Made by a program: the position numbers and the translations under genes. A model generated the notes under the pieces. It ran no database searches, was not told the origin of the DNA, and saw only the letters and a program-made list of their open reading frames with translations. 64,000 nucleotides of DNA from Oxyruncus cristatus (taxonomy: Eukaryota; Chordata; Aves; Passeriformes; Cotingidae): NCBI GenBank assembly GCA_013399855.1, contig VXAY01004983.1:124001-188000 (forward strand). Reading direction: 5' to 3'. This document shows, piece by piece, positions 37,701 through 50,470 of the stretch; position 1 is the stretch's first letter, and every line of letters starts with the position of its first letter.

Positions 37701-40700
37701 AGTAATATTTTCTAGAAAATTTAGAATCTAATTTTAGGAATTATGAACTGGAAATAAAAAGGATGTAGACCTCCAAGAGACCTCCAGCAGAGGACTTAAA
37801 TTCTTCAGTTACTATCTTTGAGTCTCACTTAGTCATAACAAGGCACGCTTTAGTTTAAGCATGCTGGCTGTGCAGGTGGATATCTCTTCAAAATAATACT
37901 GAGGCTGGAACTATAAAAGTAAAATACAAGTCACACTACTGTGGTAACAGTTCCTCATACATTTCCATAGGATGAAGATCAGGAAAGTGGTCTGTTAGGT
38001 TGATAGACTTCTCATGTTGGTTGACCAAACTATTAGCTATCATGTTTAATCTCCTTAAGCATGAATATATGATGTGGATAAAAGCCCAGAGCTAAGTACA
38101 TAATCACTAAATTACAATATAAAGTCATAGTATGCAGAGAACAACCTTTATTTCCTCTGAGATTTCAGAAGCACACTCTGCTTTATGTAAATATGAGTCA
38201 CCAAGTTTGTTGTAAGGAGTTCAGTTTAAAACTCAGCAAAGAACAGATCTATTGAGATAAACCTCAAATCTTGTTAGATCTGTTTATTTCCACTGCTTTT
38301 GATATGAATGCTGTATAAGAAGTCACAAACAGCTGAAAAGCTGTAGGGAGAGGGAAAAGATTTGATTTGAATTCCAGTCTATTGTTTTCACAACAGTGTT
38401 TCTATTTATATGTATAATCCCTGGTAGGACACAAATTGTTTAGAGCCAGAGAATACTTGAAAGCAGCTGTACACAAATAAATGTAGAAAAAAATTATAAA
38501 AACTGGAATACAGTAAGATATAGAGTGGACATGGCTGAATGGGTGATTAAACGTAACATGCTAAGTGTTATTTGGGGATTTTCTAAAAAAGTTTGAGTAT
38601 TAGGAATTTCTGAAAATTCTGTGCAGTAATCGTCAGATCAAGGCAGCATCTTGCCCTAACTCTTTTTCCCGGGAAGATGCAGAATAGTTTATGAACAAGA
38701 ACTGAAATGAGAAGGGCTAGTGAAATCCTGGCTGATTTCTGAGGCACAAAGTTTTCATCACCCTGATAAGACCTTGTTGGATAAACTACCTAGGAATGTG
38801 GATCTGAAGCACAGTTGATTCAGGAGTCAACTCACTTTTGAAGCCTGAGAGGGAATCAAGGATAGATGGAGGCAGGAGGGTCAAGTGGCTGAGAGTCTAG
38901 GGAAAGGTCAATGGAAGGAGCAGCTTCTAAGAGCTGGTAAAAAAATAGTGTCCCCTGACTGTGAGGACTTACAAGGTTTGGTCTTTTTCATATCAGGATG
39001 AAGCTGTGATCTGAACTGTGATTAAGGCAGAATATTTTTTGTTTTAACAGCTCATGAACAGTCAGTGTTTGTGACATCTTTAAAAAAGTAAAATACTTAA
39101 TTCTCAGAAGTCTCATTTTTCCCCCCAAAGAATGTATTAGTATAGACTAATCTTCTATTTTGTTTGCTTTAAATTTTTTAGAATTTTCACTAGGGATAGG
39201 AAAAAACCATAATTAGAAAAAAACTAGGGCTAGCAGAAGTGTTTAGAGTCACTCTGGGGAAAAGGATAAGGCTCCACAAGCAGAATGGACTCTGGTGCTG
39301 TGTTTTTCAAGAAGCATCTTGTGGCATTAAGAAAGATCCCGGTGCCTTTCACTGAATGTCACAAACCTGGTTCTACCATGGTTAAATTAAGACCATTGTA
39401 GAACTCACCTTTCTTTAGTAACTGCAGTGTTCAACTTTGATAGAAGCTGCACTTCGAAAATTGTTTTGTTACCAGAAAGCCGTGTGCTTTTTTCTTTTTT
39501 CAAAATACAAGCAAGTTGTGTTCTCAAATAGTAGGAGATAAAGGCACTGCTCATCTTCCATGTTTTGTGTGGGCAGAGGACACGGTCTTGCTAACTGTCC
39601 TGATTACTCTGCTGTGTTACCCACTCTTGTCATAGGATTTGAGATAAATATCTTTTACAGGATTTTAATATGTGTGTGATAATTAAATTAATATTAAAGT
39701 CATCTTGTAGATTAATAGATGTTTTTGGTTAGAACATGCCCATACATATCAAGTTTTAGCAAGTTAGTTTCTTTTGGCTAGGGTAATGTGTGGAGAGGGC
39801 AGGGGTGAATAGTAATTAAGAGTAAATTAATTGAAATATATTATTTCAGATATTTCCAAACTGCTTATTAAATGCAGTCAAACTTGTGGTGTTATGATAA
39901 AAGAAAAAATAAACTGCAAAAGGTGGAACAGGCTTAAATATTTGCAGAGGGAGGAGACACTTCTTAATCAAAAAACCCAGCACGTTAGCCTTCTTTTCAG
40001 ATGTTCACAAGTTGTTTGATTTCCTTCTGAAGCTAAAATGGCTTAAAATCATAGGCCCTTCTTTGCTAAACAGAATCTTAATCAAAGGGTCATGGAGCTG
40101 AGGTTTCCTGCTCTGTTTCTCAACTGTGAATGTGTTCTGCTTTATACAACCAGACAAATCTTCAGAGCTGCTGAAACTATACTTAGCATACCTTTGTGTC
40201 CTAAACACAAAGTTATAGAATAATTGTCCTTTTTTACTGCTACCTCAATGATTATTTGAAATTTTTTGTAATATGTCAAACAGTGTGTAAGTCTCAAAAC
40301 ATTGTGTAGTTTGATGATTTAACACATTGCCAGAATACGTAGTTTCAGTATTCTGGGAGAATATAGGAAATGCTGGACTACTGGGAAAAAAGATAAGAAA
40401 CTCCTCTGTAGTTTATAATTTATTTTTCCTTAGTATTAATTTCAGTGAATTTCAACTTTATGTTAAACTAAATGTTTCTTATAAAGTCTTTTTGCTTTTT
40501 ATTTTCAGAAAAAAACCCAAATCTATATATAGATATATAGAAACAGATAGATAGGGTATATAAACCAGTTTCTTCTTACTTGAGTATTTTCTAATGGAAA
40601 TGAGGGCGGGAATGAAAATGTACAAACAAAATTACTTCATAAGCAGCCTAGTCTTGAAAAGCATTATCTCAGAATAAAGCCAATAATATTATTACATTAA

Positions 40701-43700
40701 GATGTGGACAGACTTATAAAGAATATTTTTTGTGTGTATTACTATGTACACCAAACACTAACCTGCAATAATCATAACCTTACTAATCATTATTCCAGGA
40801 ATTCCAGTGTGTAATGCAGCCTTCCTCAGGAAAGCTAGTGCCTGGAGTTATATTAGAGATGAGATAGATATATCTCTCTGTATTATCTGTATGATATGAT
40901 ACATATCTCTACCGTACGTATAATGTATTATGGAGAGATATTTTCACCCAGAATTGTGTTAGGTAAAAATCTTAGATTCTTCAATCACTTAACAAGGAAT
41001 ATATAAACAGTATATGGTACATTTTTTTTTTCTAAGTGTTCATTTGACCTTTATTCAGCCTCCTAAAGTAAACACCTAAATTATTCCATAGCATCCCTCA
41101 GGAGTGTTAAGTCAACAAAAGGCCTTGTATCTCCAAATATTTGCTTCTGGTGACAGCACAGTACAAACAGTAGCCATAATCAGGATTTCCACCTGAGGTT
41201 TATAAATTGTAACCTTGTCTCAGCTATTGAGGTCCTCTAGTAAAGGTAAGAAGGTCTTGCTGAATATTTTCACATTCCTTCAGTCCAAAATATTTTGTCT
41301 GAAAAGACTGCAAAGGCATTTTTTCCCAATAGTGTTTGTCCCTACACCACCCCAACAACAGAGTACAAGCCAGATCAAAACAGTGCTGCTGTGTAAGGTC
41401 AGATCCTTCACTTAATTCCCTACTACAGGGAACTCAGACAAGAGTATTTTCCTCCTCTTTAAAATATGAAATACCCTTTTTCAAAACAAAAATCCAACTC
41501 AAGTAGTGGTGTAAGTTCTTGTGGGAGAAAATACTATAACGTTGTAACATTTAGTGAAGGTTCTTCATGCTGCTTCTCTCTCACCTCTTCCTTCTGCCTT
41601 TCTACCAGAACAGTTGTCAGATGGATGAAGGAGGAGCAGCCCTTTGGGCAGCAGAGTAACTGCTGTATCAGAGCCGAAGAGATGCCTCAGATTCACATTT
41701 GTGGTTAAATGCAGCTCATCTTTTTACTCTGCCTTTCATGAAATTTCTAATTGAAAAGTGGCAGAAGTCTAGCAGAAGAGTAAACAGTAGTTTGAATGAC
41801 ATTTTGCCATTGGGAGACAAATTATACCACTAAATTTTTCTGATTCATGTGGAACTACTGATAGTATCAGGCCTGGGGAAAAAAAAAAAAAAAAACCAAC
41901 AGGTGTGTGATCAGAACAACAGGAAGGGAAGGAAGAGCTGATTACTCAGCACACAGTCAGTGGTCATCATTGCTAAAGATAGTATGGAAACAACCCATGG
42001 GTGATAACAAAACTTGAGAGTGATTGAGTGAAATCAGAAGTTTTCTGAAGCAGGATATGTTTCTTCAGCAAAGGAGGGGAGATACTGACTGCATGCTTGT
42101 GTCTTCATAAAATCACTAATGGATTTAAGTTTGTGACTTTTGAACAAATCACAAAGACCACAGCTGCTTCCAAAGGTAGGAAGCAAGTAAATAAGGCTTG
42201 GTACCTAGATCAGTTCAGCTGAGCATTGCAGAGCAAGGAGCTCTGCACCTTAAAATAGAAACACAGATCTATTTTAGTGACTGAAAAGGTTACCAGCTCC
42301 AATATAGTCACACCAAGAGCTTGTGGTTTAATCAGCTGAAGAACCATTGGCCTGTGATCCTTACTTGTCACACAGATAGCTGGTTACAAGCCTTTCCAAG
42401 TATGAGTTAGAAGTGTTATCTGGTTAATTCAGGGTGGGGAATATGATGAGGAGAGAAATTACTTTTGCTCCTTTGTGCATTCTTGACTTACTCCTCCCAT
42501 GTTGTACAGGCACGTCAAGCTTATATTGCTAGTTGTTTCTGTCTTCCAAGGACTGTAATATTTGCAGGGAATGACTAACAGAAAACCCATCTATAGTAAA
42601 TCATTCCATGGAGAACTGCCCTACTGACTTCTGGATTTTGTCTCATCCAGTCCTTCTCTCTTTCTTCCAAACCCTTTTTCTGTTTTCTGACTTTTGTAGG
42701 TCTGTATCAGTGTGCCTGGTCAAATGGAAATATTCCAAATAATGGTGGACATGGGGTTTTTTGTTTGCTATTTTGTGCTATAGTTAATACATCTTCTTTT
42801 CTTTGACAGGTAACACTTCTCCATGTGTTTAACAGTGATGTTGACATTGTGTTTGGTGTCTCAGTGCTGGCTGACCTACTGGGAGCTTCTAAGCTATCAT
42901 GGCAACCCAGAAGGATCCTTAATTGCTTCTTACTATAGATGTGAACTGCAAATCATGGCTCATTGATTCCCTAGGGAGCTTCTGTCAGATAAATGAGTCA
43001 CTTCAATGGAATTTAGCTGGTAAACTTTAACTTCCTGTAAGTGTAGGCAACATAAGGCAAAATTTAATTTCAAGTCACTTCTAAGTCAGGGAGGAAAAAA
43101 GGCATTTTTGTTTGGAGGCCTCTCTTTTATCCACTGACACCCTACAAGCTTAATTTTCATCACAATTCTCATAGCACTTCAAATACACATCCTTTGCTAT
43201 CTTCAATATTGGTATCAGCTTCACATCAGAACAAGCTTCTAAGCCAAAAGAATCAGAGCTGCCACATCAAATTAGCTGATCTAAAGCTCTTATTAAAAAT
43301 GTTACTGTAATGAATAGGCAACAAAATGGAAGATATTTCAGATATCTTCAGAAGTGTAATGGCTCTCAGCTAACGTAAGACTGAACTTTATCTTCAATGT
43401 AAATTGTTGCCCTAGTGGAACAGAGACCAATCAAGAAAAATCTTCACTTTTATGCCAGAAAAAGTGTTACCTGGTTCTTTTTTTCAGTACATGAAAGCAC
43501 AGAGAATAAGAAATTCAATAACTTGCAATGTTACGCTAAAATTTAAAATTGTTTAGAAGTCCTGGAAGTCAAAACTCTTAATTATGGCCTGAAGTACTGT
43601 AGATGAAACTTGTACATAGTGATAACTCCTTATAGTCCATCTAGATTATTACAAAATGTTATCTGTGCTGCAAATTTACAGTGCTGCTTTATGCTCTTTG

Positions 43701-44175
43701 TCCTGTCCTGCAGCACCTTATGAAAAATCACTACACCTTTGTACTCACCAGTGCATAATGTGATTATTTTTTATCTCTTCAGTCCTGTGTACAGCCTGAT
43801 GATGTGTTATCTTTACTGTCAGTAACAAGGTAGCATCTCCATATAATACTGTATCAAAATGTATTTCTTGAGAAAGGGGAGAGGCAGGGTGCAGTTTGCT
43901 GTTTAAAATAACATTAAAAATGGAAAAAAGTGAGAAAGTGATAATACTAGTAAATCAGATCTGCTAATATTTAGATTCCTGGATGAAAGCGAGCAATATG
44001 AGGGAGAGTTTTACCTGAGAATCTCCTTTGAAGTGATATATCTCATGCAGTAACCATTTTTAAATATTTTCACTTTAAGAGATAGCAGACAGCAAAATAA
44101 ATCAGAAGATGCAGATCTCTAAGGAAGGAAGAAGTGGTTGGCAAGAAAAGTGATGTGCTTGTCATGCTGTAGTCA

Positions 44176-44217
44176 TGCTGTTATCCAATGTTTAGCTGCT
44201 GTTATCCCATGTCTAGT
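44176..44217. repeat. 21-bp imperfect tandem repeat
   Basis: Two adjacent units of TGCTGTTATCCAATGTTTAG type. The second differs at two internal positions (C for A, C for T). Confidence 0.85.
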
Positions 44218-45854
44218 TATGTTACTTAATTTTGAGGGGGAAGCTTTGCTCCTGTATGAATAAACAAAGTTTTCCCTTAAATACATTTCTGTCTATTAAA
44301 TGATTGACAGCTGAGGCCCACGGGTGTTTATCCAGACTGAACAGACTATGGGACAAGGCATCTCCAGATGACTGTCTGCACAGTCTCAGACAATCTGCAC
44401 CCTTGCACATGTGGTTAGAAGTGATGTGTACGTGTTCAATAGCCCTGGTTGAATTTCTGTTCCTTAGGCTTATAATTGGCTTGTGAGCCGTGCAGATTTC
44501 TAATATCCTTAGCCAGAAATGTTACAAATTTACATCTCACATGAAGAACCTTCATTGCCTATTTCTGTTTAACACATTCTAGCTCTTGTACTGGAAAAGA
44601 GGATGTTGGAGGACTGGGACACTGTGTACAAGATCTCAGGGTAGGAGGTGACAGATCCAGAAGCAGGGACAAGGTGCTTCTTCCACTCAAGGTATCCTCC
44701 TCTCACTCTCACCAAGTGGTAAAGTCCATCTAAAAGTTGGATTTTATTTAATAAAAAGCCTCCTTCCTCATGACTTCTTCTGATACTTTCTCGGCCTATC
44801 AGAGCACTAGATCAGCTCATAGGATGGGTGGCAACTTTCAGATCTGCACCTGGTGGCTGTGGGTTCTCCTGGCTTGCTGGGCAGTTTGCAGAGGGCATCC
44901 CACAGCAGGCAGAGGTGGAAGAAAGAGGTGGGAGGAACCCGCAAGCACGCCTGGGCTCAGCAGCACCAATCTGTCCCGACAGAGGACACTTATATTCTGG
45001 AAGCACAGAAAGAAAAATATTTTATTTCTTTGCAGTATTTATTTTCCACTTTTGTCACAAATATTTATCGAATTTCCTGTTGAGATACCAAAGCTGATTC
45101 CTTTTTGTAATGCTTAAATCAGATAAAAGACAGGGCTCATAAAACTGTAATATTTAACAAGATAGCTGAGAAAATACTTTGTAGAGAGATGCATCTCTTG
45201 TCTCACAAACCTAATTTTAAAAGAGAGTGAAACACCTCCACTTTTTAGTGTTAGTTTGCTGTGTATAAAACTTTTTAGAACTGTATAAATTTGTTGCGAT
45301 TTGCTGAAAACTGCTAACAGCAGCTGAAGTTCCTCACATGATATAGGGAGGGGGAGAAAATAGGAGCATTTGTCTTTAAAAAGAAAACCCCCTAAATTTA
45401 TTTGGCACACATTTGGAGATGAGCTAAGAAAGCATGATCTGAAATTTGTAGCATGGGGAACTGAGTGACTTGTGTCTGTGAGTGTGTTTATCTGCTTTGG
45501 TTGTAGACCATGAGCTGAATGCTATGTTTAATCATTTCAACTAATATTTTAGTGTGTTCAGTAAGTCTTCTTAATGGCACTTTATCTGGAATGTGGCTGA
45601 GCTCACATACCACTGCATCATGGAAAGAAAGATGTGAACGATTGTCCGTACCTGCACTGCATGCATGCTTGCCCACACTTATGATGATTCAATATGTATT
45701 AGCTATATATTGGATTTATTCTTCCAGTTTATTCTTGCTTATTAATCTTTTAATTTATAAGACAGATTATTGCTTTAAAGCAAGTCTTTAAATAGAAAAT
45801 AATCACCTCATCTTATTGACACTGAATTGCTTGAGAATTCTTAAATGGTGTTTT

Positions 45855-45893
45855 AGCATAATTATGCTGATCAGAATGCTAATTTCAAAACAA
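45855..45893. repeat. Duplicated palindromic element, copy A
   Basis: Starts with the 14-bp palindrome AGCATAATTATGCT. The 39-base segment matches 47249-47287 at all but five positions by my count. The palindrome resembles a doubled homeodomain/POU-type half-site, but that is inference. Confidence 0.75.
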
Positions 45894-45957
45894 AGGAAGA
45901 CTTTGTTCTAGCAAATATTTACATCTATAGAGGAAATAGTACAGTTTCCTCTACAAT

Positions 45958-45976
45958 AATATTGTATTACAATATT
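45958..45976. repeat. Short inverted repeat next to the larger hairpin
   Basis: AATATTGT, a 3-base spacer (ATT), then ACAATATT: an 8-bp perfect stem only 7 bases from the larger hairpin at 45984. Confidence 0.8.
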
Positions 45977-45983
45977 AAGGCAA

Positions 45984-46025
45984 TATTAGTATATACTGCC
46001 TTTATTAAGGCAGTATATACTAATA
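45984..46025. repeat. 19-bp perfect inverted repeat with 4-base loop
   Basis: The left arm TATTAGTATATACTGCCTT (45984-46002), loop TATT, and right arm AAGGCAGTATATACTAATA (46007-46025) are fully complementary. It would fold into a stable cruciform or RNA hairpin. No flanking gene explains it. It could be a recent inverted duplication, a remnant of a small DNA transposon or a small-RNA-type hairpin. Confidence 0.9.
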
Positions 46026-47248
46026 AAGTAAAGGTAGAGTACTGTGATAACAGGATTCAGAATGTAGTGTTACGGCTTTATCATTCAGTACAGTCCTTTC
46101 ATCAGCTGGCACCTACAGAAACTTTGTTCTCTCTTTTTGTCATCAGTGCACAATACATACAGGTCTTACACCAAAGAGGGTTTCGATGGCAGTCAGTCTG
46201 TCAACACATCACCAGACCGGGGCTCTTCCGTGTCACCCGAGTGAACAGGCTGTAGTGGCACCAAGCCATCCTGGCCTCTTTACTGGCTACCAAGTGGCAG
46301 TAAATGCCTCCTCAAGTAGAGATGTCTTGGATCATCTAGTATTAATGAAAGCTTTAAATAATTTGTACCCACAATTATCAACTATATATAACTGTTCATT
46401 TTATGTTTCTTACTTTGGTGATTCTGTCTCTTCTCTACTAACAGCCTTCCCACTTAAAAAAAAAAAAAAAAACTTTCCTGTTTTTTCAGAGTGATGCATC
46501 TTCTAAAAAGAAAGTTAATACTGCTTCCGACCCAGACAGATATTCTAAAGAAAAGTCTGATTTTAATATAACAAGGAATTGAAATATAGCCCTTCAAAAC
46601 TGATAATATTGCTCCTTCTGCAGAGCTTGTACTGAAGAGTTTCTGCAGTGCTGGTTTTGTACCGTGTCATCCATGTCATATTTTCCTAAGTATTTTCAAA
46701 CAAACTTCAGGCTTCCCAAGAATTTTACTCAGGCTTCTTCTTTTTCTGTTAACAATCTGCAAGAATCTTTTTGTATCTGCAGTGTTTTCCTTCCTCGAGA
46801 GTAAAGCTTTTTTTAAGGTTTGGTTACCATATGATCCTAATCACTAGACTATGAACTATCAAGATCTAATTACATGGTGGTCATACATCAATGGACAGGG
46901 AGAAAGGTCTCTTACTGATATCAGGTAATTGTGCTGGAAGGGGTAAATACTATGAATTGCTTATAGCATGTTTGCACTACTGTTGGTGGTGTTATGAAGC
47001 TGCTGTTAATACTATAAGGAAGAAACTATGCTTTAAACCAAAAGTGTTCAAACCTTTTCAGTGCATTTTGATTCTAGAAGACAGAGTAAAACTGTAAGGT
47101 ATTACAATACTACTCTTTTGATCATGTATCATTGCAATTTTGTCATGAAAAAAAGCATCCTATGACTAGCCTATTACCTACAAAGTATGAACAAGCAGGA
47201 AGTAACTTTGAATCTGAGTATTTGGCAAGTAAACTGAGAATAAAAATA

Positions 47249-47287
47249 AGCATAATTATGCTAATCAGAAAGCCAATCTCAAAGCAA
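47249..47287. repeat. Duplicated palindromic element, copy B
   Basis: Carries AGCATAATTATGCT at 47249-47262, followed by a segment closely matching copy A at 45855-45893. The two are in the same orientation, 1.39 kb apart. Confidence 0.75.
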
Positions 47288-47879
47288 TTTCTAAAGCAGT
47301 GAAGGTGTCGAGCCAAATACCTAGTGAGATATTTTCATTTACTGAGCAAGCACATGACACCAGAAAAATCTACTACAGGAATAGTTACAGAGGCAAATTG
47401 TTCTCAGAGGTGGCAACGTTAATGCCTTTCAACAATTTGGTCAGGGAATGTAGGAAGCAAAATAAACCCCGTAGGCCCATAGTGAAGGTTCAAATTTTCT
47501 ATATATTGACAATAGGACTTCAACTTAAAGTTTTATGCAAAATGATATACGGGAAACATGGCAGTTTTCTAAATGCATGGCGCTCCTGTTATGTTAGTAT
47601 TTCTTTTCATTCCTTGAAACTGGAACATTCTGGAAACAGAAATACTGTATCAGTTTAAAGAAGAGTGCAGATGTTTTTTATTCACTAACATTCGTTTTCT
47701 ATTGCCCACTTCTAAAGAGGAGCAAACTCCTGCCTCAAAATACAGGAAGACTAGCATTAAATTATTAAACAATTTCTATCTGGCAGAAACGTGGGGAATT
47801 TATTTTTATCAGGCGCGACCCTGGGACGCAGATCTAGCTCAACTATCAGAGCAACAGATGAGCGCTGTTATTCCCGCTG

Positions 47880-47899
47880 TGACCGCGAGAGGGCAGCCT
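47880..47899 (+). promoter_or_regulatory. CTCF-like binding motif
   Basis: TGACCGCGAGAGGGCAGC includes CCGCGAGAGGGCAGC, which fits the CTCF core CCnCnAGRGGGCRSY at every fixed position. It lies in a CpG-dense pocket of about 90 bases within AT-rich DNA, between the two divergent genes. This suits an insulator or loop anchor, but binding is inferred from sequence only. Confidence 0.6.
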
Positions 47900-50140
47900 G
47901 CTCCTATCAAATCATGACATGAAGCCTGAACGCCTAAAAGTTTTTTAAGAACCCAGATAATTTTTTTTTTAGTTATTCTGCTATATTTTAATTAAGAATT
48001 TGTGAAGTTAAAAAATGCAGCTGTTTAAAAAGTGTACTGTAGTGCAATATCCAAGTTGTTTGAGGCCATTTTAAGACCTACTATACACATTTCTCAGTAT
48101 AGCCTTTCATTTAGTTCTTGTATGGTTTCAGTAGGATATGCTTTATCTTCTCTTCCAAGAGTAAATAATCTGCAGTAGTAAGATTCTACCTCTTTTAAAT
48201 CAGTACCTTAATTGCAGCTTTTTTTTATTTATCCAGCAAAAACAAGGTAGGGCATTTAGTGTTGCCTTCTTAGAGCAGCTTTCTAACATAAATGTGCAGC
48301 TACTAATTTCCCAAATTTTAGATACCATTTCCCCCACCAATGGGACATCAAATAATCTTTTGCTTCTGAGCTCAGTTTGGTTGGCTGTAAAACAAATATT
48401 TCAACTTTAGTGGTGTAAACCGTGGAGTGTAGCTGTATATTATAAAAGCATACTGTGCCAGTTTTTTTAAAGCAACTGCCTTTCCCCTTTGATATTGCCA
48501 TCATGCCTCTCAGCCATGCATTTGCAAGCCTGAGCATTCAGTGGGAACTGCTGCAGGTTCAGCACTTTTGAGAAGCAGCTTACTTAGAAGTCTAAAGTTG
48601 GATTTAGAAGCTTAACATTTTTGAGAAACTTGTCTATAATCCTCATAACTTATTGTTGTTAAGGCAAATATCTATCCACTATATTTATGCTGTGACCAGT
48701 TTAGATTTTTTTTACTTCTGCTTTGGACAACGAATCCTGGTTAAGGAAAGCTTTCCTTAACTTAGGGCAAGAGAATCATCAGAATCCCTCTCAACCTCAT
48801 TTCTGTAACAGACAGCACTATTATTCAAATTGAAGTTGTAGGCTTGATAACTCTACCTAGGTATCCAGGAAATTACCTAAGGAGAAAAGAAAGTTTAATT
48901 ATAGTTACAACTGAACCAAAAGACATACATAAAAACAATGTACCCCACTCACGTCTTTGATAAAGGAATCAGGCCAAAATAATATGTGCATATTACTCTT
49001 CAATTCTGTGAAACCAAAGCATCAAATGCTTCTTTTTTGTCACAACATGATTTGAATCATTTGCATAAGGGGTGAGTTTAAGATAAGGTATTTATTAGTC
49101 AGACTAATTTTATTTTTCACTTCGTCTGGCTTTCCTGGTCTTTAAATGTGATGCAACACCTAAGAGAAGGGCAGCAATCCAAAATGTACTTGAAAAGAAC
49201 TGGCATTAGCTCTAACTTTGTCTTATCTCTTGAGCAAACGTAAGTTAATTCATCCTTGAACCTAGAAACCAGGTGCTGTCTAGAACAAGACAGAAAAAGC
49301 ACGTTTTAGTAGTTCTGCTGCCACAGGATCTGACATCTGCCAGCCTACCAGAGATCAGGAGTTTATGCCAAACAGAGGAAATTAGAAAAGACTTTCATCT
49401 GTGAACAAGAAGCTTACAAGAAACAATGGAGAAAAAATTTCCAAGAGGAAATGTAAAATATTCCGACACATCCTTGGGTTAGCTGGTAGACGACAGAAGT
49501 GGAAAACAAATACTAAAATTCAAGCCAGCAATACAATATCCACCACATCCTTCCTTTTCCTCCCCTGCTTGCCCCCCCCCCATCAGATTACAAGAACAGT
49601 GCTTTGTTTAAGACAACATCCTCTTCTGAGGGCAACATGTGCTTTTTGAAATGTGCAATGTGCACCACAGTTTCCCATCCAATCTCTGCTGTAGAATCCA
49701 AGCTCTCCTCTCTCCTGCCCCCTACTAATATTTCAAGCTAGTGATGAACATGGAAACTAATAAAATACTTCTAAATTTTCAGACTGCTCAAAGTAGTGGA
49801 GCTAAGAGAAGTGTGCACTTTAAGCTCTGAGAACCTACAGCTAACTTTATCAGTAATACCCTATAATCCTTAGTCCTATTTTTTCAAATTTCTGTAGTAC
49901 CACAATTAGTAGTTGTTATGTCCCAGTTGGCTGCAAATAGAGAACAGCCATGAACTAAAAGCATGGGGGAACTGGGTAAAAGGTTAAAATGTAATATCTG
50001 AATATATAACAGGAAAATATCACTGGTTGTGGTACTCACTTTCTGTTAGTATTTCACAAATCTTCTCTACAACTCTATCACAGAAATGTGGAAGTCAGGA
50101 ATGAAAACGTTACATTCCTTGCCAGAACATACATCATCTC

Positions 50141-50470
50141 ACGTATCACAGCATCACAGAATGGCTGAGGTTGGAGGAGACCTCTGGAGGCCATTTAGTC
50201 CAACCTCCCTGCTCAAAAGCCATTTGTTCAGAACCGTCCAGATGGCTTTTACATACTTCCAAGGATGAAGACTCCACAACCTCCCTAAGTAACCTGTGCC
50301 AGTGCTCAGTCACCCTTACAGTGAAAAAGTATTTCCTAATGTTCACCTGGAACCTCCTGTGTTTCAGTTTATGCCTGTTTCTTCTCGTCCTGTCAGTGAG
50401 CACCAGTGAAAAGAGCCTGGCTCCTTTGCATCCTCCCTTCAGCTATTTATATACATTAGTAAAATCCCGC
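50141..50470 (-). mobile_element. Truncated CR1 LINE (ORF2 C-terminus and 3' UTR)
   Basis: A minus-strand CR1 of about 330 bases. The reverse complement still reads a CR1 reverse-transcriptase C-terminal tail ([17 protein letters not shown] and [20 protein letters not shown]) with little damage, followed by the 3' UTR and an ATCACAGAATGG-type tail. The 5' remainder is missing, as is usual for CR1. Confidence 0.95.

Larger units (their letters stand above)
34715..45950. other. Intergenic, central part
   Basis: About 11 kb, AT-rich with no supported exon. It holds an A/C low-complexity patch at 37437-37480 (including a run of ten C), a 17-A run at 41879-41895 and a 21-bp imperfect tandem repeat at 44176-44217. 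No TE family is recognised, although very old copies would escape reading by eye. Confidence 0.5.
46026..50140. other. Intergenic stretch with a CpG-rich pocket
   Basis: About 4 kb of AT-rich DNA with a 17-A run (46456-46472), copy B of the palindromic element (47249-47287) and an isolated CpG-dense pocket at about 47812-47897 carrying a CTCF-like motif. No exon is supported. Confidence 0.5.
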
